From Petunia secreta (Eukaryota; Streptophyta; Magnoliopsida; Solanales; Solanaceae): DNA of 64,000 nucleotides. Shown piece by piece: positions 55,767-64,000 of this stretch. The stretch is from positions 43,580,001 through 43,644,000 of the forward strand of contig JARKIP010000010.1 of the NCBI GenBank assembly GCA_029990175.1. The letters are read 5' to 3'. The notes beneath the pieces were generated by a model. That model saw nothing but the letters and a program-made list of their open reading frames with translations. It was not told the origin of the DNA and did not search any database. The position numbers were made by a program, and so were the translations under genes. Within the stretch, counting starts at the first letter, position 1; the number at the start of each line of letters is the position of its first letter.

Positions 55767-57348
55767 TTTCAACAAATTAGCAACTTCGTACCTTAGAGCC
55801 TTGCAGTCATCCGTTGTGTGGCCGTGATCGCGATGGAATTCGCACCATAGGTTTTTGTTGCGTTTGCTGGGGTCGCCCTTCATATCCTTAGGCCATTTGA
55901 CCTTTTTGCTCATCTCCTCGAGCACTGCTACGAGTTCGACTGCTCCGATGCTGAAGACGGGCAGAGTTGGAATCCCACTAGAAGTTGAGGTGGAATCGTT
56001 GCTCCTTGCCAGGCCTTTGTTGTTGCGACCGCGTCCGTTTGAGTTGTTGCGTGACCGGCTGGGATATGGCTCGTGCCGTGCATCTGGCCTATCCGTCTCG
56101 ATCTTTCCCTCAGCGCCATTGGTGCGAGTTTGGCTCCGTCCTCGGGTACCTGTGCCAATCAATTTATCTTCGTCTATACGTACCTTTGAATTATAACGGT
56201 TGTAGACATCCGACCAGCTCGCCGCAGGGTATTCTCGCAGGGATTCGTACAGTCGCCTGGTCGCCTCAGAACTCTTGACGTCCAGGCTGTTGGTGAATGC
56301 AATAGCCGCCCATCGATCTGGAACCTTGGGTAGCAACATACGTTCGCGCTGAAAGCGATCCACATACTTCCGGAGAGACTCCCCAGGCAGTTGCTTGATT
56401 TCAAAGATATCCTCAACTCTTGTTTCTGTTTTCTGAGCGCCTGTGTGTGCCTTGACAAATAACTCCGCCATCTCGGCAAAAGATCCTATTGAATTTGGTG
56501 GCAGCATTGAATACCACCGTAGAGCGCCGTCCGCTAAGGTTTCCACGAACTTCTTCAATTGCACTGATTCGATCTCCTCGTCGGTGAGATCGCTTGCCTT
56601 TATGAAATTGCTAAACATCATCAAGTGATCATTGGGGTCAGTTGTTCCCCGGTATCTTGGTATGTTTGGCATTTTGAACGTTTTGGGGATGGCCTTTGGT
56701 GCTGCTTCTTTCTTCCAGGGCCTTTGAGTATACCGTTGAACGTCAACCTTCTTCAAAGTGGGTGGTGCACCAGGGATCTGGTCAATCCTCTCATGAAGAG
56801 AGCGCTGCAGGGCCTCCTGGCTTTCTTTGAACTGCTTGGTGAGGGCCTCCATGACCTCGCTCATCTCTGTTGGCACCGCTGATCCTGCATTCTGATTTTT
56901 CAGCGCGCCTCGAGGCATGAGAGGGTGAAGCATCCCTTGGACGTCCCATGGGTGGATTTCCTGTGTTTGGCAGGTTCTGTCCTCGTAGGCTGTCGATAGC
57001 TTTCCGTATTTGCCTGTTGATTTCAGCCTGTTGCCGTATGAATTCAAGGACAGCGTCTTGAGAGTTCCTCGAATTCCCGGGGCCATTGGGTCTTCTGGAT
57101 CCTCCAGCCCCCTGGTCAACGTTTCCTCGGCCAGGATGGCGGCTATTTCTGCTACCTTGCTGACTGTGCTCGTTCTCCTGTTCCGCTGGGAGCACATTCT
57201 CGTCCTCTGCAATGGGGATCACGTCGTCGTCTGCAAGGGGAACATCTTGCTGCTCGTCCCCGGCCAAATTCTGGTTTACCTGCTCCGCAGCGTTGAGGTC
57301 TTGTTGCCCGTCAATGGGAGCGTTGTTGTGCGAATTGTTATCTGCCAT
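55764..57348 (-). CDS. Gag of E (one frame change)
   Basis: Starts ATG 57348 (MADNNSHNNAPIDG). The first frame is open to 56791. The homologous continuation is in the +1 frame from about 56900 and runs to the UAG at 55766. The change falls at an A5 run in GCTGAAAAATCAG (about 56896-56908). Domain order: acidic N-terminus, Gag core (KTFKMPNIPRYRGTTDP, ALRWYSMLP, LPGESLRKYVDRFQRE), Arg/Ser/Asn-rich linker, and a Tat-type knuckle CEFHRDHGHTTDDC (C-x2-H-x4-H-x4-C). The frame change is most simply a 1-bp insertion; it is not a known programmed site. Confidence 0.88.
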
Positions 57349-57442
57349 TTTGACAAAAAGAAAACGGGGAGAACCAGCGAGCGAAGAGAAAACGAATAAA
57401 GAGTAAAATACGATGAGCGATTAACCTACGGAAGTTATTGAC

Positions 57443-57466
57443 CGGCTCCCACTGTGGTCGTCAAAT
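57443..57466 (-). other. Primer-binding site of E
   Basis: On the element strand, ATTTGACGACCACAGTGGGA follows the LTR end TTAAACA directly. It has the layout of Tat/Ogre primer sites (TTTGGCGACT...GTGGGGA) but with GACGACC. An identical copy lies at 46546-46569. Confidence 0.6.
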
Positions 57467-58123
57467 TGTTTAACCGTAATTTCGTTTTGTTAGGTTAAGT
57501 TACAATTAAATTTATTGAGCGGAGTCACGGTCAATAATCGAGATTAAATGCTCTTTACGGAAAGATACAAATGACAGTAATAAATGCGAAGAAATAAAGA
57601 TGCAATCAATGCGGTATAATAAATGAATATTCGAACAAAAAGGAACCGTGCTCAGGCCGTATGGACTTGATCAAATTCCCTTCCTCGTACTCTTTATGAT
57701 ATTCAGTCAATGGAACAATAAAAGAGATCTTTCGATTATCAGTAGTAATAAATATTCACTGGAGATAAAGAATTGAATGCTAGTAAATAGTTTGAATACA
57801 AGTGTGGGTTCAGAGAAGCATTAGATCCAATGCTTGTGACTTAGATTACAATATATAGGTAACTATGTGTCCGTTCACAAGCAGTTGTAATTCCTTAGTC
57901 GAGCAGTTGCGTTGTTTGTGGATAAGATTCCTATTTTGAACTGTCTTGATTGATGAGCCGCGACTTTTCTGGCCGTGGCGACTGTTCATCTGTCCGTTGT
58001 AACTGTCCATCTTCGATCTTATCCATTGCCTTTTTGTCCATTCACAGCCATGTGTCGTCTACACGTCGTCCTACGTGGATGCTTAGTCACCAACTTTGGT
58101 GACGACGGATTTAACCCAATACA
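57467..58123 (-). repeat. 5' LTR of E
   Basis: 657 bp, TGTATTGGG...TTAAACA on the element strand. Its outer flank, 58124-58128, is CAAAT. Confidence 0.92.
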
Positions 58124-59329
58124 CAAATCTGCTCTATGTTTGGGAGTTGCAAATCTCAACTCACTGTTTCTTCTTTTCCCTAATGCTATGCTTAGATATT
58201 GTTAATGAATGTATTTGCTAAGTTTTTTTGTAGATATTTTTTAAATTCAAATTTATAGGAATTTATATTTATTCATTTTACATAAAATTACTTTATACTT
58301 ATCAATAATTTTTGTCTTATAATCCATATTAACAATAGTAAAAACAATTTGTTGGAGAAGCACGGAGCAAGAGAAAAGAAATTAATAAAGGTTACGAAGA
58401 AAAGGTAAGTTATAATTACACGACTTTTTATAAAATGTTGTATTGTACAGATAATTAAGTTTGAGCAATTTGTATGTATGATCATGAGTTTGTCTACACA
58501 TTCGGCACCCCTAGTATTTTATATTATATTATTATAGAAGTGAAAATTCTAATGTAAAATCATATTATTAAAATACTCCCACTAATTATTTAGATTACTA
58601 AATAACCTTCTTAAATTATTTTAATTTTAACATAAAATATTAATTAAATGGCAGCCTCCAATAATCGCTTTATTATTTTAATAACGACACCCTCCAATTA
58701 TCGCTAATAAATCCTGCACCCTAGCCTACAATTGTTCCATCCCCAGACAAGGAATGGGATCCCCTCCATTAATATTTGGTGCAATATTATTTTATAGGGT
58801 TATAAATATGCCATGTGTCTACCTACTCAGCCATTGCTGAAATTATTTTATTACTAAACAACTAAATATTATAGTGTAATGTTAAGCAATTTTTTTTTTA
58901 AAACAAAAATAGAACAGCTTAAATGGCAGGAGTGCACATTAACGGTGTGTGCTATTTTTCATCACTCATAAAAAACTCTGAATGCTCGGATAAAATGAAG
59001 GCATGGACATTTTTGCCGCGTAAAATGTCAAGTAATTATCCCCTCGGTCATATTTTCTATATTTATCTTTATAATTATTCTAGATTAATTTTTATTTCTT
59101 TAATATGTGGATCACGGTGAGCCATGCGTTTTCTAGAAATGATGACCATTAATGTAAACCGTTGTTGTCTAGGCCATAGTATTTTATTAAAAAAAATTAT
59201 ATAAAATTACACTACCATATTTAGTTGTTTTAGTAGTAAAATAATTCCATTCATGAACTGAAGTATGTAGGTGGATACATGACATACTTATAGTCCTATT
59301 GAATAATATTGCACCAAATATTAATGGAG
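58124..59329. other. AT-rich spacer
   Basis: No gene is recognised. A short inverted similarity links ATTTTATTACTAAACAACTAAATAT (58848-58872) with ATTTAGTTGTTTTAGTAGTAAAATA (59218-59242), and CCTCCATTAATATTTGGTGCAAT (58766) with ATTGCACCAAATATTAATGGAGG (59310). These point to a TIR element or MITE of about 570 bp at roughly 58764-59332. Confidence 0.5.
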
Positions 59330-59332
59330 GGC
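58764..59332. mobile_element. MITE-like inverted-repeat element
   Basis: The ends are long inverted repeats. CCTCCATTAATATTTGGTGC at the left matches the reverse complement of GCACCAAATATTAATGGAGG at the right, and the similarity extends inward through ATGTATCCACC/ATGTGTCTACC and ACTAAACAACTAAAT. No coding potential. The target duplication is not resolved. Confidence 0.65.
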
Positions 59333-60890
59333 CGGACAAGCGCTCAACTTCTGAAACTGCTCATATGGATAAGCTACCAATGGACTTCAAAACTTCAGCT
59401 TAGAGTGGAATTCCAAACTTCTCTGATGAGCAAGCATTGAATGACTTCGAGCGTTTTTCCTTCTCTACTCCATCTCCATTGCTCTTCATTCTTGGAATAT
59501 ACACAATCTCCTCTTTCAACCAAATTAATGCACTTAACGTAAGTATTTTTTTAGTTGTCCTTTATAGTCTTCTAAGTGTACTGTAGATTTGATGTAGTTC
59601 TTCAAATTAATAGGTCATACAGTTATCTATTATTGCCAACTAAAGTTGCATAATTAATCCCGTTCGGAAAATGTGTTTCATCATATTATATTGCAGAACT
59701 TTACTCCTTTATTACAACTACTTTTCTTTTCTTTCAGCAATAAGCTTCCACAAGGCATACATTAGATAAGCAACTCCATTTATAGTTTGCAACTATATAT
59801 ATATTGTGTTTGGATCTATTGCATAGCTACTATAGGGTAAACCACAACGGCAAGCGAGGAAGAGTTGATCAAACAATGCATACCTATTAGCAAGTTGCAT
59901 AAATATTCAATGGAATGGGTAATAAAGTCTTAGTTATTCGAAGTGGCTTAGTAAAAGATTACAAAAGCACAAATGGCGAGGGTGTACATCGGCCGATAAT
60001 ATTTTTTCATGAGGACGTAACATTATTTTTTATATACGATCTTCATTCCTTTTTGTATATTGCCTCCAACCTGATAAAATACAGACTACCCTTTTCAACA
60101 AATACGTCCAAACGTGGAAGGACTTTTGTGAAGCAAATCAAGTCTACTATATCATAAATGGAGAGGTAACCGGTGTGAAATCCCGTTTAACAACAGCTTG
60201 AGGTAAACTAATGCAACAGTGAATTCATGTGTCAACACTTCTCTGTCGGTTTTGTTACTTTCTACGATGCTGAAACATTCACAAATGGGCTTTGTGTAGT
60301 AATATATGTTAATTGTTTCTTTCTCTACAAATATATAGTATTTGTAATTATGTATTCCTAATACTTCATAAGATGTGTACTAAAAGCTCAAAAGGCACAT
60401 TGGTGAGATTTAGAACTAAAAATGATACATGGTATCCGACTTGCAAAAGATGCTGCATGGGAGTACCTGTTAAAGACAGTAGTGCAGGTTGTGATTACGG
60501 TAAGCGAGACTATTGTTTATATGGATCGGTAAGTTACATGCACACTATCAGTGATATATATTTTCCAAAACAACTAGCTGAACAGTTAATGATTTAATTC
60601 TAGGTTCGTGCTTTAGATACAAATTAAAAATTGATGTTCCTGCTGGGGAAGAACAACACATTAGTATTACACTGTTTGACAGTGCACAATCCTTCTTCAG
60701 ATGCGACGTTAAGGAGTATAACATCAACAATTGAAAAGGTTAAGCTAGAAGAGTTTAAACATGAGCGAATTCAAACAGTTTTACCATATGTTTATTCCAT
60801 TTATCAAATTATGTATTTGCCCTTTAATAATTTGTACACATTTGTGAAAAGGACACGCGACGCGTATGTCCAAAACTAGTTCTAATATAA
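59333..60890 (+). pseudogene. RPA/OB-fold-like remnant
   Basis: Short plus-strand frames include YVQTWKDFCEANQVYYIING (about 60097-60156) and, after a gap, KGTLVRFRTKNDTWYPTCK then CCMGVPVKDSSAGCDYGKRDYC (60388-60517). Next comes LMFLLGKNNTLVLHCLTVHN. The WYPTCKRC...C...C layout followed by a strand-rich segment resembles the C-terminal zinc-ribbon OB fold of RPA70-like proteins, which plant Helitrons often carry. Stops and gaps abound. The assignment is tentative. Confidence 0.35.
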
Positions 60891-62001
60891 AACTGGGAAT
60901 CCCTTTAGTTAAAAAGTGAAACATCGTTTTGCCTTTAATTAAAGTTTGTTTTAAATTGTTGTTAACTAATAAAGTAATATTTTTTGCACAAAAAGTAATG
61001 TGCATGTTATGATGTTAATACTAACTTTTTTTCCCTTTTAATTTTTTATATTCATATAAATACTTTATATCCAAAATTAATACTTAATGTACATTATTCA
61101 AAGTATACGTTGTCCTACAAATACTTATCAAGGAAAGCTTAACAATTGCGCAGTAAATAATAAAAAAATATTAGAGAATCTTGAGAAAATATTATGACTA
61201 CCTTATCTATAAATTTCTATATATCATTTATGTTTTTCTAATTAATCCTATAAAAAAAAGACAATTAGATAATTTTAATAGTTGGAGGCAAAGTCAGAAG
61301 TAGGCATCACAAAATTTTTGTGAGCTAGGATTTCTCCTTAGGTAAATACAATTGGTATTCAAAATTTTATGAGTTTTCACGTGCACCCATATCAAAAAAT
61401 TAGTAATATATATAATAAGAAGTCATTCACAAATGGGAATTGTTTAGTACATGTAAGCATGGGCGCACCTAAGTGTTCGCCGGAAAATTATACGGTATAA
61501 GTAGGTAAATTCTTTTTATATGTATATATATCATGTGTTGAGCCCCCTTAATTTTTTTGGTATATTCAATTATTTATATTTCGATATCCCTTACTGAAAA
61601 TCCTGGTTCTACCACTGCATGTAAATTGTGTTAAATACATCAGCCGCGCGATTCAACCATTCTACCCCACTACTCTAGAAAAGCCAAGGCAAAAGCTAAA
61701 GCGTGATGGGGTCTTAAAATCGTTGCATCTTTTTATATGCTAAAGACATCAATGACCATCTCCCTCTTTGAATTTCGTATATCCATCCAAAACGCTCTTT
61801 CAACTTTAACACCGCCTAGCATTTATTTATTACTTTATCATAAGTATAAGTGCCTAATCCTGTTTTCCAACTCTTACCCTTCATTTTCAACAATATGACA
61901 ATGTCGAATAGGCAACAACGACGAATAAATAGTCATCAACCGTCGGTGAGGCCACTGGCGTAGTCAAAACTTTCCGTAAACGTATTCAAACTTGAAGAAG
62001 T
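60891..62001. other. AT-rich spacer with TE debris
   Basis: No gene is seen. The stretch GTGTTGAGCCCCCTTAAT...AATCCTGGTTCTACCACTGC (61534-61620) has the style of a common Solanaceae repeat end. A purine-rich GAAGAAGT precedes the LTR at 62002. Confidence 0.4.
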
Positions 62002-62444
62002 TGTGTGGGTAAAAATACGTCACTTATAAATACGGGAGTACAAGGACAGCTGGCGAGGATTAGGATTGCCTGCAAGTCAACGGGTGCTAAGGATATACAT
62101 CTGCTCCGTTACACATGGCCGCTCATCAGGCATAGGCGCAGAACCAACGAGCGTAATCCTAGATGCCTTGTAATAATTAGACTCCTAGATAGGCTTTATT
62201 TCGTGTCATTGCCACTTGTAATGGCCCAAATGCCATTAAGTAATTTACCATAAATAAGATTAGTGTAAACCTAAGCCTTTATATACCCATCTCCGCCATT
62301 GTAACGGTTATCGAGATTCGACTAGAATCCACCTCTTATTCAAGGAATACAACTCTATTTTACTTGTTCTTCTTCAATATTCTATTATTGCATGTGACCC
62401 AGTATCAATCTAATTACTTATTAAACAAGTTTTAGGCATAAATA
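62002..62444 (+). repeat. 5' LTR of T3
   Basis: 443 bp, collinear with the T1 and T2 LTRs and shorter by small internal deletions. The 3' end ...TTTTAGGCATAAATA directly abuts the primer-binding site. Confidence 0.85.
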
Positions 62445-62500
62445 GTTTGGTGCCCTTCGTGGGGCCCATACAATTCTTTATTATTCCTAAGAAAAAAATT

Positions 62501-62761
62501 ATGTTGCAAGACAACGACCGGAATCCTGCGAAACACCACCCAGACGACAGACGGCGTAGCGAAGGATCCCAGCGATCCCGTTGGGCAAGAAGTTATTCCA
62601 GCCAGAACTCGGTGGACCTGGAGGAAGAGGATGACCACAACGAGTCACAATCGCAGGAGGGAGCCCCTGCTCAAAGAGGAAGTCCAGATAGGGACAAAAA
62701 CACGTTCAAAAAGGCGTTCGATAAACTCCTCAAAGCACAGCATCAGAAGTCGCTACAATAA
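62501..62761 (+). pseudogene. Gag N-terminal fragment of T3
   Basis: ATG 62501 opens an 86-codon frame rich in charged and Ser residues (MLQDNDRNPAKHHPDD..., DKNTFKKAFDKLLKAQHQ), ending at a TAA. Related coding sequence seems to continue for about 100 bp in the same frame (ATLSKRLEEVFTI) before the element breaks off. T2 lacks this region, so T3 shows what the family's gag N-terminus looked like. Confidence 0.55.
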
Positions 62762-62870
62762 TTGCTATTTATGGCTGCCACGCTATCTAAGCGCCTGGAA
62801 GAGGTGTTCACGATCACCACCACGACCAGAATCCTCTCGAGGATCGAGACCCTTAGGAAATACCTAAAAT

Positions 62871-64000
62871 GATTATGGCTAGTTGTTTCGGGAGTTTAGG
62901 ACTCCGATTGGTTTTCCAACAGCCTTAAAGGCTCTATAAGGTCCATTAGAACTTGTCTATAAAATTTGAGCTCAATTGAACCTCGTTTGATAGGTATTGA
63001 AAGATAAATTTATTTCTGGGTGTCGGTAACATCGAAAAGAGGTTTATGAGCTCAATTTGAGTAAATGAGATTCGATTCGAAATGAAATTTGGTAGTGTTG
63101 TTAGGTTCTTATGGTCATATCTGATCTATGCAAATTTTTGGAGGTGAATTCCAGGGTCATTCAGATAGCTTTTGCTAAAACTCCGGAAGCTAAGAAATTG
63201 ACCTCTTCTCGTGGGACCCTTATCTTAGGTTTCAGAGATCCGAATTAAAATCTCTCTTCGAAAGCATGTCACACAAGTGTGGTATGACTTGTATGGAAAA
63301 TTTAGGGTCATTATGAGCTTCGTTGGGCGCTGTTCGGATCCAAAATGCAGCACCAGCAAGTGTTGGTGCATTTCCTGTTCACATACTGCGATCACGCCAG
63401 TCCATGCGCGATAGCGCTATGTTTTGGTTGTTACCTTGTGCGACCGCGTGCTGGCCTAAGGCGCGATCGCTCTTCCTTGTCCGAATGCACTGCACTTGTC
63501 GATATAAAAGAGCCTTGGTCGGCTCATATTGTTTCCAACTCATTTCTAATCAGCCCTAAGTTGGTTGGGGAGATTCTTGGGTACCAAATCATGTGAATTC
63601 GTCAGATATCATCTTTAGATATTCCCTTTTGCATTAATCCATGATTTTGGAGTTTGAATCTTTGAATTTAGCTTGGGGAAGAAGAGAGTTAGAACCCTAA
63701 CTTAGTTAATTGGTGAATTCATGTGAGACGAACCCGAAAATGTAACCTAATAGTATTTTTGGATTCATGAAACTATAGGAAGTCCGGAAATGTATGATTT
63801 TTTGGCTCTTGGCTAAGCCCGACCTAGGGGCATTTTTATAATTTTCTTTTATCTCTGGCTAATAGCTAAATATTCAGTTCGTGAGCGCTTATATTATGTG
63901 GTCTGTCTTCTTTGGCCTAGCGGAAGGTAGTTTCAAGAGGCGTCAAGAAGGAAAAGAGCTCGTTCAATAATCAATTCGGCCCGAGACTAAAGCTAAGTTG
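62871..64000. other. Unassigned sequence, possible LTR of another element
   Basis: It contains GCGATCGC-type motifs (63405-63470), a TATA-like GATATAAAAGAGCC (63500-63513) and an AT-rich leader, as in LTR promoters of other plant gypsy elements. Open frames here are short and not recognised. The other end is not in the window. Confidence 0.35.

Larger units (their letters stand above)
46324..58123 (-). mobile_element. Tat-lineage LTR retrotransposon E, tandem form
   Basis: LTR-to-LTR length is 11,554 bp (46570-58123). The two 657-bp LTRs differ at only two positions by eye (46759/57656 and 47139/58036), with no indels. Order on the minus strand: LTR, primer-binding site, gag, protease, RT, RNase H, archaeal-type RNase H, integrase, tRNA-like sequence, 3' region with an antisense gene, LTR. 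Beyond the 3' LTR, a second leader plus gag start (46569-46324) follows at the same 10,897-bp offset, so it is a partial second unit sharing the LTR. The element is young but damaged in gag and RT. Confidence 0.92.
62002..62870 (+). mobile_element. T-family element T3, 5' end
   Basis: 5' LTR (62002-62444), primer-binding site GTTTGGTGCCCTTCGTGG (62445-62462) and the start of gag. Recognisable sequence stops at about 62870, after which the DNA is unrelated. It belongs to the same family as T1 and T2 by LTR ends (TGTGTGGGT...GGCATAAATA). Confidence 0.8.

Noticed and set aside
57010..57406. Plus-strand ORF over the gag start of E (also at 46320)
   Set aside because: Shadow of gag; repeated only because the DNA is duplicated.

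Overview
The window is plant nuclear DNA, most likely from a Solanaceae species. It has AT-rich spacers, GT-AG introns, nested LTR retrotransposons with plant Tat-type features, and a short SINE with a (TTG)n tail of the kind seen in Solanaceae. The genus cannot be fixed from sequence alone. Only two ordinary host genes are convincing: a two-RRM glycine-rich hnRNP-type RNA-binding protein (plus strand, CDS 34508-38662 in three exons) and a C2-domain protein (minus strand, CDS 43600-42290). Nearly everything else is mobile DNA.

Layout, left to right. 1-3563: 3' part of a decayed Ty3/gypsy element (T1, plus strand) ending in an LTR. 4062-4909: MITE-like inverted-repeat element. 6178-17345: decayed gypsy element (B, minus strand, target duplication TATAT). 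It carries a 6.6-kb inverted-repeat-bounded block with a plant-mobile-domain (PMD) gene and three tandem-repeat arrays, and its right LTR holds a small Mutator-like MITE with a 9-bp target duplication. 18255-31612: three-LTR non-autonomous element (A), interrupted by a gag-less Tat element (T2, 24014-31176, target duplication GACTC). 31817-32123: MITE. 33721-39250: RNA-binding protein gene with a SINE in its 5' UTR intron. 39562-40360: truncated LINE. 42100-45257: C2-domain gene. 46324-58123: young Tat-lineage element (E, minus strand). 59330-60890: decayed RPA/OB-fold-like sequence. 62002-62870: start of another T-family element.

The most interesting unit is element E. Its LTRs differ at only two positions by eye. 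On the minus strand it has gag, protease, RT, two RNase H domains and integrase. Gag, protease and the start of RT share one frame broken by two UAG codons. The second UAG lies in the exact leaky context UAG-CAA-UUA. Downstream of pol is a tRNA-like sequence with intact A- and B-box motifs. Opposite the 3' region, on the plus strand, lies a four-exon gene with its own TATA box, encoding a protein with a Transposase_28-like N-terminus, a coiled coil and an acidic tail. A further partial leader and gag start follows the 3' LTR, giving an LTR-internal-LTR-internal arrangement. T1 and T2 share traces of a different antisense gene in the same place, so antisense passenger genes recur in this neighbourhood.
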